DNA from: Pseudoalteromonas sp. NBT06-2
GTDB lineage: Bacteria; Pseudomonadota; Gammaproteobacteria; Enterobacterales; Alteromonadaceae
Reading direction: 5' to 3'
Length of the DNA stretch: 36,446 nucleotides
Assembly: GCF_002276045.1 (NCBI RefSeq)
Contig: NZ_NQMR01000095.1
Location: 1 to 36,446 of the forward strand
Shown: positions 17,152-25,613 of the stretch, in pieces
Layout of the letters: the number at the start of each line of letters is the position of its first letter
How positions within the stretch are numbered: position 1 is the stretch's first letter
Translations under genes and position numbers: made by a program
Notes under the pieces: model-generated
Databases searched by the model: none
Seen by the model: only the letters and a program-made list of their open reading frames with translations
What the model was told of the DNA's origin: nothing

Positions 17152-17245
17152 CCCTTACTTTACCTCTACTGGGCTTGTTATTTCATAAGCTTATCATAGG
17201 CAGTTCAAGATCTTTGATTTTAATAATGATTTTGTTAGAAAGAGT

Positions 17246-17722
17246 CTAGGGTGATAATGCTTGTCGAGTAAAAAATATGCCTCCGCACTCATTACAAGCC
17301 GATATTTGAGTAGGATGGAAACTATGAGTTATATCTCCACATTCCTTACAAACAAGTTCACCGAAGCCTATCCACTGTCCTTGATGATATTCTCCGTTAT
17401 GTTTAAAGTCTTCCACTAAGGATTGCCATTCAAGTTGTGATTTATCAGCTATCGCAGCTAATTCACACCAAATTGTTTCTTTAAATTCTTGTAAAGCTAG
17501 GTCATTGTAATGAGATTGATTTTGTTGATAATGAGATAAATCGAGTAACAAATTTTTCTGATAAATAGATAATTGTTTCTCGCTAGTGTATTTGAACTCT
17601 TTTAATATTTTCTCTCCCTGCATTAAATTTTCAATTAAATGTTTCATTTCATTTTGCTCTACATCTTTTAACCAAGTATGAAGATCATTGATCCAATCAA
17701 AATAACTATTTTGCTTATCCAT
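17246..17722 (-). CDS. YbeL-like zinc-ribbon protein (DUF1451)
   Basis: This 158-residue cytoplasmic protein has a helical N-terminal part and a C-terminal zinc ribbon with two Cys pairs, CKEC and CNEC (about residues 132-150). It resembles E. coli YbeL, also encoded next to leuS, which supports the assignment. It is divergent from leuS. The molecular role is not known. Confidence 0.85.
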   Translation of the reverse strand: MDKQNSYFDWINDLHTWLKDVEQNEMKHLIENLMQGEKILKEFKYTSEKQLSIYQKNLLLDLSHYQQNQSHYNDLALQEFKETIWCELAAIADKSQLEWQSLVEDFKHNGEYHQGQWIGFGELVCKECGDITHSFHPTQISACNECGGIFFTRQALSP

Positions 17723-17839
17723 GAATTCACCAATAAAAGATGTTGCTAATAATAAGTATAGGAAATTTCATGTAGTTATGAATGATTTTTGATAAATATT
17801 TGGAAAAAGAAGATTAAACCACTATTTACATAGAGCGAG

Positions 17840-17867
17840 TTGACATTTCAGAGGTGAAATTTATTCA
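17840..17867 (+). promoter_or_regulatory. Candidate leuS promoter
   Basis: A perfect -35 box TTGACA (17840-17845) is followed 16 nt later by a weak -10 box TATTCA (17862-17867). The leader to the leuS ATG would be about 65 nt. The -35 box is clear, but the -10 assignment is uncertain. Confidence 0.4.
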
Positions 17868-17938
17868 AACCGATGCAAATTTAGGTTATCCTAGCAGCAA
17901 TTTTTTAGTGATTTTTTACAATAAGTTTGGAATTGTAA

Positions 17939-20518
17939 ATGCAAGAGCAATATACCCCGCAAGATATAGAGTCAAAAGTACAAGCGTACTGGGACAAAAA
18001 CAAGGTTTTTAAAGTAACTGAACAAGAAGATAAAGAAAAGTTTTATTGTTTGTCTATGTTCCCATATCCAAGTGGTCGTCTACACATGGGTCATGTTCGT
18101 AACTACACTATTGGTGATGTTGTTTCAAGATTCCAGCGCCTGCAAGGTAAAAATGTAATGCAACCTATGGGTTGGGATGGTTTTGGCTTACCTGCAGAAA
18201 ATGCAGCAATCAAAAACAATACAGCACCTGCAAAATGGACTTACGAAAATATCGATTACATGCGCGATCAGCTAAAGCGTTTAGGTTTTGGTTATGATTG
18301 GGACCGTGAAATTGCAACTTGTCATCCTGATTATTACAAATGGGAACAATGGTTTTTCACTAAGTTGTATGAGAAAGGTTTAGTTTACAAAAAAATGTCA
18401 ACGGTTAACTGGGATCCAGTAGATCAAACCGTACTTGCCAATGAACAAGTAATTGATGGTAAAGGTTGGCGTTCAGGTGCACTTGTTGAGCAAAAAGAAA
18501 TACCACAATGGTTTATTAAAATCACTGACTACGCACAAGAGTTATTAGACGATCTAGACAAATTAGATGAATGGCCTGAGCAAGTTAAAACTATGCAACG
18601 TAATTGGATTGGTCGCTCGGAAGGTTTAGATATCACATTTAAGCGTGCTGATACTGGTGATGATTTATCAATCTATACAACTCGTCCTGACACTATTATG
18701 GGTGTGACTTATGTTGCAGTCGCTGCGGGTCACTCAATTGCAATTGAAGCTGCCAAAAACAATGCTGATATCGCTGCATTTAATGAGGAATGCAAAAATA
18801 CCAAAGTTGCTGAAGCTGATATGGCAACAATGGATAAAAAAGGCATTGACACAGGCTTTTATGCAGTCCATCCATTAACGGGTAAGCAAGTCCCTATTTG
18901 GATCGCTAACTTTGTATTAATGGGTTATGGCTCAGGTGCTGTTATGGCAGTCCCAGGTCATGATCAAAGAGACTATGAGTTTGCAACCGCTTACGGTTTA
19001 AACATCAAACAAGTGATCACTAACGAAGATAATACTGCTGATATCAGCGAAAACGCATACACAGAAAAAGGCACTTTAATTCACTCGGCAGAATTTGATG
19101 GTCTAGATTTTGAAGAAGCTTTTAATGCGATTGCTGATAAAGTAACTAAAATGAGTTGTGGTCAGCGTAAAGTAAACTTCCGTTTACGTGACTGGGGTGT
19201 AAGTCGTCAACGTTATTGGGGTTCTCCTATCCCAATGTTAAGTGATGAAGATGGTAAAACCATAGCAGCCCCTGAAGATATGTTACCAGTGCGTTTGCCT
19301 GAAGATGTCGTAATGAATGGCGTTACTTCACCAATTAAAGCAGATCCACAGTGGGCTAAAGCTGAAATAAACGGCCAACCGGTTTTTCACGAAACAGATA
19401 CTTTTGATACTTTCATGGAGTCTTCTTGGTATTATGCGCGTTACTGTAGTCCACGTAACGATGAAGCGATGTTAGATCCTAAAGAATCTAACTATTGGTT
19501 ACCAGTAAACCAATATATAGGCGGTATTGAACACGCTATTTTGCACTTATTATATTCTCGTTTTTTCCATAAATTATTACGTGACTTTGGTTTAGTTGAC
19601 TGTGATGAGCCTTTTGAACGTTTACTATGTCAAGGTATGGTATTAGCTGAAACTTTTTATCGTAAAGATGAAAAAGGCGGCGATATTTGGATAGCGCCAA
19701 GTGATGTTGAAACCGAAAAAGATGATAAAGGTCGTGTAACAAAAGCATGGCATAAAGACGATGGAAAACCTGTTTTTTCAGCAGGCACCACAAAAATGTC
19801 TAAATCTAAAAATAACGGTATTGATCCACAAACTGTAATCAACCAATACGGTGCTGATACAGTACGTTTATTTATGATGTTTACTGCACCGCCTGAGCAA
19901 ACTTTAGAATGGTCTGATTCTGGTGTTGAAGGCTCTCATAGATTCTTAAAACGTGTTTGGAAATATGCATATGATGTTAAAGCTGCAGGTATTGCAAAGC
20001 TTGATAAAGATGCATTAACCAATAACCAAAAATCATTACGCCGTGAATTACATAAAACCATTGCAAAAGTGACTGATGATTTAAATCGCCGTCAAACCTT
20101 TAATACCGCTATTGCTGCAGTAATGGAGTTATTAAACAAGTTAAATAAAGCGCCTTTAACCGATGATCAAGATATTGCTTTAGCTAACGAAGCATTAACT
20201 GCAATTATCATTATGCTATCACCTATCACACCACATATCAGTCATCAATTATGGCTAACCTTAGGATTTGAAGGCGATGTGATTGATGCAACTTGGCCAA
20301 CATTTGATGAAAGTGCATTGGTAGAAAATGAAAAATTAGTGATAGTACAAGTAAACGGTAAAGTACGTGCAAAACTGACTGTTGCAGCCGATACTACTCA
20401 AGAAACTATAGAAAAAATTGCTTTTTCAGACGCTACCGTCAATAAATTTATTGACGGTAAAACGATTCGTAAAGTGATTTATATTAAAGGTAAAATCTTG
20501 AACGTGGTTGCTAACTAA
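17939..20518 (+). CDS. leuS: Leucyl-tRNA synthetase
   Basis: This 859-residue class I synthetase charges tRNA-Leu. Visible features are the HIGH-type motif HMGH in PYPSGRLHMGHVRNYT (about residues 41-56), the CP1 editing domain (about 220-420), KMSKS at 619-623 and a C-terminal domain (about 800-859). The length is normal (E. coli LeuS has 860). It begins the leuS-lptE-holA-nadD operon; lptE starts 1 bp after its stop. Confidence 0.97.
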   Translation: MQEQYTPQDIESKVQAYWDKNKVFKVTEQEDKEKFYCLSMFPYPSGRLHMGHVRNYTIGDVVSRFQRLQGKNVMQPMGWDGFGLPAENAAIKNNTAPAKWTYENIDYMRDQLKRLGFGYDWDREIATCHPDYYKWEQWFFTKLYEKGLVYKKMSTVNWDPVDQTVLANEQVIDGKGWRSGALVEQKEIPQWFIKITDYAQELLDDLDKLDEWPEQVKTMQRNWIGRSEGLDITFKRADTGDDLSIYTTRPDTIMGVTYVAVAAGHSIAIEAAKNNADIAAFNEECKNTKVAEADMATMDKKGIDTGFYAVHPLTGKQVPIWIANFVLMGYGSGAVMAVPGHDQRDYEFATAYGLNIKQVITNEDNTADISENAYTEKGTLIHSAEFDGLDFEEAFNAIADKVTKMSCGQRKVNFRLRDWGVSRQRYWGSPIPMLSDEDGKTIAAPEDMLPVRLPEDVVMNGVTSPIKADPQWAKAEINGQPVFHETDTFDTFMESSWYYARYCSPRNDEAMLDPKESNYWLPVNQYIGGIEHAILHLLYSRFFHKLLRDFGLVDCDEPFERLLCQGMVLAETFYRKDEKGGDIWIAPSDVETEKDDKGRVTKAWHKDDGKPVFSAGTTKMSKSKNNGIDPQTVINQYGADTVRLFMMFTAPPEQTLEWSDSGVEGSHRFLKRVWKYAYDVKAAGIAKLDKDALTNNQKSLRRELHKTIAKVTDDLNRRQTFNTAIAAVMELLNKLNKAPLTDDQDIALANEALTAIIIMLSPITPHISHQLWLTLGFEGDVIDATWPTFDESALVENEKLVIVQVNGKVRAKLTVAADTTQETIEKIAFSDATVNKFIDGKTIRKVIYIKGKILNVVAN

Positions 20519-20519
20519 T

Positions 20520-21038
20520 ATGTCTTTACTTTTTAATAAAGTGATGACTTATTACAAACAGATCATAGTAATTTTACTATGTTCTGTTGCCTTATCTGGC
20601 TGTGGTTTTAAATTAAAAAAAGCATCTGTAATACCACTGGAGCTTAGATATATTACTGTTACAGCTGATAATGCTAATTCAGCATTATATCGACAGCTTA
20701 AAAAACAGTTGATAAATGCAAAAGTTGATTTGTCAGAAGATACCGTCGGTCGTCAAGCAAATAGTCCTCACCTCATTTTAAATAAAGATAAGTTAGATAG
20801 ACGAACTTTATCCTTATTTAAAAATGGTCAAGTGGCAGAATATGAGTTAACTTATCATGTTGCTTATCAATTAGTGCGTCCTGGTCAAGACACAGTAAAG
20901 CAAAATTTTGAACTTTATCGCACTTACCAAGATGATCCTAATAAAGCATTAGCAAAAGCAAAGGAATTAGATATTATTTTGGCAGAAATGAGATTACAAG
21001 CAAGCCATAGGATCGTTAGAGAGCTATCTCAATTATGA
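20520..21038 (+). CDS. lptE: LPS-assembly lipoprotein LptE
   Basis: LptE is the outer-membrane lipoprotein that plugs the LptD channel and helps place LPS at the cell surface. The signal peptide ends in a lipobox, VALSGC, with the Cys about 32 residues from the chosen start. ATG at 20520 gives 172 residues, one base after the leuS stop; ATG at 20544 (MTYYKQ) gives a more typical short signal peptide and is a real alternative. The leuS-lptE-holA order supports the call. Confidence 0.9.
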   Translation: MSLLFNKVMTYYKQIIVILLCSVALSGCGFKLKKASVIPLELRYITVTADNANSALYRQLKKQLINAKVDLSEDTVGRQANSPHLILNKDKLDRRTLSLFKNGQVAEYELTYHVAYQLVRPGQDTVKQNFELYRTYQDDPNKALAKAKELDIILAEMRLQASHRIVRELSQL

Positions 21039-21059
21039 TCTTTTATACCTATAATAATG

Positions 21060-21078
21060 GCGCACATTAATTGTGCGC
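21060..21078 (+). promoter_or_regulatory. Hairpin covering the holA start codon
   Basis: GCGCACA (21060-21066) and TGTGCGC (21072-21078) form a perfect 7-bp stem with a 5-nt loop. The GTG start of holA (21073-21075) lies in the right arm, so the hairpin would hide it in the lptE-holA mRNA. A stop in the holA frame at 21055 leaves no ATG upstream. Confidence 0.5.
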
Positions 21079-22110
21079 TGTTATGTTAACCAACTTAAAA
21101 ATCAATTAAATAAAGGGATAACCCCTTTTTATTTAGTTATGGGTGAAGAGCCCTTCCAAGTACAAAATTGCACTAATGACATTCGAAATAATGCAAAAAA
21201 AAATGGCTTTAGTGAGGTTTTAAAATTCAGTGTTTTACCTCAGTTTGATTGGAATGAAGTCACACAAGAATATAATAGTCTGTCATTGTTTAATGATAAA
21301 CGTATTATTGAAATTGAATTGGGTGATCACAAAACCGGCCAAACAGGTTCGAACACTTTAAAGTCTTTAGCGCAACATATTAACCCTGACTGTATTGTTA
21401 TTATTAAAGGCAATAAAGCAGGTCAAGATATCCAAAGATCAGCTTGGTTTAAAGCATTAGATAAACACGCTTTATTCATACCTTGTTATGAAATTACAGG
21501 TAACCACCTCTATAATTGGTTAAACCAACAATGCCAAAAATTATCTTTAGTGCTTGATCAGCAGGCAAAACAATTTTTACTTGAATCTACTCAAGGTAAT
21601 TTATTAGCCACTCATCAAGAGCTTGAAAAATTAATGTTACTTTACGGGTGCACCCCAATAAGTAAAGAGCATTTAATGAGTGTATTAAGAAATCAATCTA
21701 AATTTGATATTTTTGACTTATCAGATGCTTTGTTAAATGGTAATTTAGAAAAAATAGTTAATATTATAAGCAACCTAAAAAGCAATCATAATGAAGTGGC
21801 TAGCGTGAGCTGGGCTATTACCAGAGACGCACAACAATTATTTGAAATGAGTCATGCATTGCAATTAGGTGAAAATATTAACCAAATATTTAAAGCACAC
21901 AATGTTTGGAAAAATAAACAAGCTATTTATCAAAGTGCCTTAAATAGAATACCACTAACTCAGCTAAAACATATTTTAGTTTTACTGTCACAATTTGATA
22001 CCAGCTTTAAAAGTGGCACTATAATATCTCCTTGGCAAGCTTTAGCTCATATAGGTATTAGCTTTACACAAGCGTTTAATGTTCCCCTACCAATTTATAA
22101 AGAAGATTAA
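21073..22110 (+). CDS. holA: DNA polymerase III delta subunit HolA
   Basis: This 345-residue protein opens the beta sliding clamp within the clamp loader. The N terminus (about residues 14-26, LNKGITPFYLVMG) matches the HolA AAA-like domain, and the middle and C-terminal parts fit delta subunits. The start is GTG, chosen because the following residues fit HolA and the frame is closed just upstream; the start lies in a hairpin and no Shine-Dalgarno is visible. It sits 1 bp before nadD, as part of leuS-lptE-holA-nadD. Confidence 0.93.
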   Translation: MRCYVNQLKNQLNKGITPFYLVMGEEPFQVQNCTNDIRNNAKKNGFSEVLKFSVLPQFDWNEVTQEYNSLSLFNDKRIIEIELGDHKTGQTGSNTLKSLAQHINPDCIVIIKGNKAGQDIQRSAWFKALDKHALFIPCYEITGNHLYNWLNQQCQKLSLVLDQQAKQFLLESTQGNLLATHQELEKLMLLYGCTPISKEHLMSVLRNQSKFDIFDLSDALLNGNLEKIVNIISNLKSNHNEVASVSWAITRDAQQLFEMSHALQLGENINQIFKAHNVWKNKQAIYQSALNRIPLTQLKHILVLLSQFDTSFKSGTIISPWQALAHIGISFTQAFNVPLPIYKED

Positions 22111-22111
22111 T

Positions 22112-22744
22112 ATGATAGGAATTTTTGGAGGCACATTTGATCCGATTCATTTAGGTCATTTAAATATAGCAAAGCAATGTGTCAAGCAACTTCACCTTGA
22201 TAAGCTCTATTTCATGCCCTGCGCCACCCCAGTTCACAAATCAGCATCTAACATCAGCTCAAATGATCGTGCTCATATGGTCAATTTGGCAATAAAAGAT
22301 AATCATCATTTTGCTTTAGATGATAGAGAACTCAGACGTACAGGTGCATCATACTCAGTTTTAAGTTTACGCGAGCTAAAACAAGAATTCCCTGAACAAA
22401 GTATCTTATTTTTAATTGGTATGGATTCATTAAATACTTTAAATAGCTGGTATCAGTGGCAAGAAATAACTCAACTATGCCATTTAATTATTTGTAAAAG
22501 GCCTAGACAAACATTTTCACCAAACCAAGAAATTCAAGCTTATTTAAACCAAGCAGCAACAACAAATAATAGCGACTTAAACACATATCAATCAGGTAAA
22601 GCATATTTTTTAAATACCCCAGAATTTGATATTGCTTCGTCTGAAATAAGACAAGCATTAATGGTTAATAGTGAATTGGAAGGCTTACTTCCCGATTCAG
22701 TGTTAAATTTTATAAAAAAAAACAACCTGTATTCCCTAAAGTGA
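22112..22744 (+). CDS. nadD: Nicotinate-mononucleotide adenylyltransferase NadD
   Basis: This enzyme makes deamido-NAD from nicotinate mononucleotide and ATP in NAD synthesis. The nucleotidyltransferase motif GGTFDPIHLGHLN is at residues 5-17, and the ISSTxxR-like motif appears as ASSEIRQ near the C terminus. I start at the ATG at 22112 (MIGIFGG, 210 residues); an open frame upstream only overlaps holA. The usual downstream rsfS-rlmH genes are absent and a repeat element follows instead. Confidence 0.95.
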   Translation: MIGIFGGTFDPIHLGHLNIAKQCVKQLHLDKLYFMPCATPVHKSASNISSNDRAHMVNLAIKDNHHFALDDRELRRTGASYSVLSLRELKQEFPEQSILFLIGMDSLNTLNSWYQWQEITQLCHLIICKRPRQTFSPNQEIQAYLNQAATTNNSDLNTYQSGKAYFLNTPEFDIASSEIRQALMVNSELEGLLPDSVLNFIKKNNLYSLK

Positions 22745-22747
22745 ATA

Positions 22748-22917
22748 ATACCATTTCCGATAATAGAGCGCTTTGAAACACGCCTAAAAGGAGCTTTTGA
22801 GAATTTACACTTCGTTGTTATGTCAGTTCTAAAGGGAATACCATGAATTCACTGACATGCCTAGAATTGTAAAACCTCATAAGATCCGAGTGGTCACTTA
22901 ATTATCAGAATTGGTAT
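22748..22917. repeat. MITE-like repeat element (170 bp) after nadD
   Basis: The ends ATACCATTTCCGATAA (22748-22763) and TTATCAGAATTGGTAT (22902-22917) are inverted copies with two mismatches. Inside, ATGTCAG and CTGACAT form another perfect inverted pair, with TTCTAAAGG and CCTAGAA inside them. It is non-coding and begins 4 bp after the nadD stop, where it could also act as a 3' hairpin. No target-site duplication was established. Confidence 0.55.
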
Positions 22918-23080
22918 AATCATTTATATTTCATGTAGTGAAAAATCTAGTTAGATAAAGCATTATTACCACAAAGAAAATGCAGACTTAAATATCCTAT
23001 TACCCGTTTGTTAGTCACATGATTGTGAAAATGTTCAAAAATAAAACTTGTGATGAAATGCTCTGTTTTAAAAACAGATA
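22918..23080. other. Non-coding stretch with a palindrome at its end
   Basis: No gene is seen. TCTGTTTT-A-AAAACAGA (23062-23078) is a perfect palindrome ending 2 bp before the ATG of the next small frame, where a ribosome site would be expected. Confidence 0.5.
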
Positions 23081-23263
23081 ATGCTATTAAAGATTAAAAA
23101 AATGAGTTACCCATCTGAATATTATGATGATATTGTGGTACATAGCTATTCTGCCAATATTAAAACTCAAACATTAGAGCATGAAGCTAGTATTGACTAT
23201 AATATTGATCCAAAAAATATAGCCAACCAGTTTCATATTTATCAGATAAAGGCTAATCTATAG
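23081..23263 (+). CDS. Small hypothetical protein (doubtful)
   Basis: A 60-codon frame encodes a soluble protein rich in Tyr, Asp and Ile with no recognised motif. Translation could start at the second Met (MSYPSEYYDD, 23102). Neither start has a ribosome site, and a palindrome ends just before the first. It precedes the better-supported small gene at 23304 on the same strand. It may not be real. Confidence 0.35.
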   Translation: MLLKIKKMSYPSEYYDDIVVHSYSANIKTQTLEHEASIDYNIDPKNIANQFHIYQIKANL

Positions 23264-23270
23264 GTAGACT

Positions 23271-23288
23271 TAACCCGAACTTGGGTTA
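23271..23288 (+). other. Short hairpin between two small genes
   Basis: TAACCC and GGGTTA form a perfect 6-bp stem with a 6-nt loop, 15 bp before the next GTG start. There is no T-run, so it is not a standard terminator. Confidence 0.35.
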
Positions 23289-23303
23289 CCAATAGGTGAT
23301 AAT

Positions 23304-23630
23304 GTGACTGATATACCCAAAGAAAAAAAATTAAACGTTTTATTTCGTCTTGAACCTGGCTGTTTAGGACCTAAAGGTATTGATTTAATAGAAGAATTCT
23401 GTGATTTTGCAAATTATAAAATTTCAGAATCACCATTTGCAACCTATCTGTTTGTACCAAGATTTGATAAAGCCTTGCCTGAGTGGGAATATAAGATTAA
23501 CGCTCGGAACTTAAGCAATGAAAAAGTAGAGTCATATTTGGCGATATTTAGCCAAGTTAGATCTCAATTTGAAGAAGGTTTGGAAGAACAAGTAACGGAA
23601 TATATTGAAATATACTTAAATAGACAATAA
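23304..23630 (+). CDS. Conserved-looking small cytoplasmic protein, unknown
   Basis: This 108-residue acidic protein has no signal peptide or membrane segment. The GTG start has an AGGTGA ribosome site 5 nt upstream. An N-terminal LEPGCLGPKGID stretch followed by helix-rich sequence suggests a small folded domain. The family was not recognised and no function is proposed. Codon use is like its neighbours. Confidence 0.65.
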   Translation: MTDIPKEKKLNVLFRLEPGCLGPKGIDLIEEFCDFANYKISESPFATYLFVPRFDKALPEWEYKINARNLSNEKVESYLAIFSQVRSQFEEGLEEQVTEYIEIYLNRQ

Positions 23631-23692
23631 GTGCAGGTTGTATGTAATTTAGTGAACAACTCACTTTATAGCAACCTGCAATTAGACATACA

Positions 23693-23818
23693 TTATAAAG
23701 ACAGTAATTTATACCAGCCTAAAATTGCATTCAAACAACCAACCCCTGAAAATACAATTAGAAAAACTAAAAAATACTTAAAGTTAAACGGGTCTTTAAA
23801 CTCACCTTGATGGCTCAT
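23693..23818 (-). CDS. 41-residue single-helix membrane protein
   Basis: A small frame begins MSHQGEFKDPFNFKYF, has one hydrophobic helix (about residues 16-35, containing LVFLIVFSGVGC) and ends in WYKLLSL. An AAAGG ribosome site lies 9 nt before its ATG, which supports translation. It follows the hvfC-like gene on the same strand after 94 bp, so it could be the last gene of that operon or have its own promoter. No family was recognised. Confidence 0.55.
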   Translation of the reverse strand: MSHQGEFKDPFNFKYFLVFLIVFSGVGCLNAILGWYKLLSL

Positions 23819-23912
23819 ACTTTACTACCTTTATTGATTAAACACAGACGCGGCGCAATAATAGAGCAATTATTGTAATCAATAAAGAAAGACAGCAATA
23901 AAATATAGAAAT

Positions 23913-24662
23913 TTATTTTTTAGTAACTAAAACCCCTTGTTCAGTTAAAGCGCTTAACACACTTACTGCCCCTTGTTTAATTATATCTAGCGAAAAGCTA
24001 GGTACTTGATTTTGTAATTTTATGCATAATGAATCAAAACTTATACTCGGGTTTTCATTTATCAATTGCAGCATTAATGCAGTCATACCGTTTATAGCAA
24101 TAAAACCAACCTCATCTTCACAATCTCTAAATACAATAATATAACTCGGTTCGTCAGGAGCAATCTGAGGTTGATATTTAGGGCTTATAATATGTACTGG
24201 AAATTGATAACTTAAAGACCAGGCTAAACTTGATAAATATAAGGGAGCTAAATCTAAAATATCAGGATCAAAAGTTGTATATGACTCATCTTCATCTCTA
24301 ATTGAAATATCAAGCTCAACCCATTCATAGTGCGCGAGTTCCAACATAAATATTGGATCTTTATCTGTTATTTGGTAATCATTGCTCAAATACTCAATAA
24401 ACTCTTGTGAGATCTCTAAAAAATAAGGCGTTTTACAATCATGCGCAATAAAAAACTGCCTAACTAAAGCGAGCCAATCATTTTCATCATATAAAGATTT
24501 TAAAACAGGGAAAGCTGATGCAACAAAACCTTCAATATTATTGAAAAACAATTCGCTATAAATTGCCATTCTTCTTGGCTCTATATCTGAAGGCGGCGCA
24601 ATATGTGCGGGATCTTTAATATGCGCCATAAATTGGGATTGGACATCTTTAAAGTGTGGCAT
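23913..24662 (-). CDS. HvfC/BufC-like DUF2063 RiPP maturation partner
   Basis: This 249-residue protein has the DUF2063 N-terminal domain (about residues 1-95, with DIEPRRMAIYSELFFNNI) and a variable C-terminal domain. In studied systems such proteins partner a DUF692 (MNIO) enzyme and recruit the peptide precursor. Here it starts 2 bp after the DUF692 gene and shares the operon with the EGKCG-rich precursor, matching the HvfA-HvfB-HvfC order. The detailed role is by analogy. Confidence 0.88.
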   Translation of the reverse strand: MPHFKDVQSQFMAHIKDPAHIAPPSDIEPRRMAIYSELFFNNIEGFVASAFPVLKSLYDENDWLALVRQFFIAHDCKTPYFLEISQEFIEYLSNDYQITDKDPIFMLELAHYEWVELDISIRDEDESYTTFDPDILDLAPLYLSSLAWSLSYQFPVHIISPKYQPQIAPDEPSYIIVFRDCEDEVGFIAINGMTALMLQLINENPSISFDSLCIKLQNQVPSFSLDIIKQGAVSVLSALTEQGVLVTKK

Positions 24663-24664
24663 TA

Positions 24665-25555
24665 TTACACCTGTACTACTTTATTTGCTATTGAAGGTAC
24701 ATTTAAACCGGAGTCAGATACCAATGAAGATTTAAATGATTGCTGAATGGATTTGATTTGATTTACTTCTGCAATCAAATCAGCCATTGGTGGAATATTA
24801 AAATCACGCTCTAATAAAGTAGGAAAGATCCCATGAAACTCATAAGCTTTTGCTAATAAAGACCAGACTGGATCAATAACATCAGCACCATGTGTATCTA
24901 CAAGTAAATCATCGGCTTCATCATAATGACCCGCAATATGACCATAAGCAATGCGTTTAGTGGGCAACATTTTTAAAAATTCGATTGCATCATATTTATG
25001 ATTTATCGCATTAACATAAATATTATTTACATCGAGTAATAAATCACAATCCGATAACTCTAATACTTGATTTAAGAATTCAATTTCAGGTATTTCTTGT
25101 CCAGGTGCAGCATAATAAGATACATTTTCAATCGCTATTTTCATTTCCAATATATCTTGAACTTGCTTAATTCTATCTGATACATATTTTACACTGTCGT
25201 TTGTAAAAGGAATAGGCATCAAATCATACAGATGGCCCTTACCAGAGCAATAACTTAAATGCTCACTATAAAGCTTTATTTTATGCTCTTTAAAAAAAGG
25301 CTTTAACTGATTTACAAAGTCTATATCTAATGGCTCAGGAGAACCGATAGAAAGCGATAACCCATGACATACAAAATTATGATTTTTAGTTAATGTTTTA
25401 AGTTTTTTGCTAAATGTACCACCTAAAACTAACCAGTTTTCTGGTGCGATCTCTAAAAAATCAACATCAGTAGGATAACTCTCAATCATTTCATCTAACA
25501 TTTCTCTACGTAGGCCTAGCCCTGCAGCGCCTAATGAAGATATATTGTTATTCAT
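24665..25555 (-). CDS. HvfB/BufB-like MNIO enzyme (DUF692)
   Basis: This 296-residue TIM-barrel protein belongs to the multinuclear non-heme iron oxidases (DUF692). Conserved metal-site segments are visible: HGLSLSIG, EHLSYCSG, IENVSYYA, DVNNIYVNA and GHYDEADD. Studied members oxidise Cys residues of partner peptides; the Haemophilus HvfB/HvfC pair converts EGKCG motifs to oxazolone/thioamide groups that bind Cu(I). The upstream precursor here carries that exact motif, so the same chemistry is the best inference. A hairpin with a T-run separates it from the precursor gene. Confidence 0.92.
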   Translation of the reverse strand: MNNNISSLGAAGLGLRREMLDEMIESYPTDVDFLEIAPENWLVLGGTFSKKLKTLTKNHNFVCHGLSLSIGSPEPLDIDFVNQLKPFFKEHKIKLYSEHLSYCSGKGHLYDLMPIPFTNDSVKYVSDRIKQVQDILEMKIAIENVSYYAAPGQEIPEIEFLNQVLELSDCDLLLDVNNIYVNAINHKYDAIEFLKMLPTKRIAYGHIAGHYDEADDLLVDTHGADVIDPVWSLLAKAYEFHGIFPTLLERDFNIPPMADLIAEVNQIKSIQQSFKSSLVSDSGLNVPSIANKVVQV

Positions 25556-25567
25556 ACTTACTTACCT

Positions 25568-25595
25568 AAAAAATGGCCAGAATACCTGACCATTT
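25568..25595 (-). terminator. Attenuator-like terminator between hvfA- and hvfB-like genes
   Basis: On the minus strand AAATGGTCAG, loop GTATT and CTGGCCATTT form a 10-bp stem with one G-T pair, then a T-run. It lies between precursor and enzyme genes and would let much of the transcription stop after the precursor, giving more peptide than enzyme. Confidence 0.65.
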
Positions 25596-25613
25596 AAATA
25601 ATTTAAATGAATG

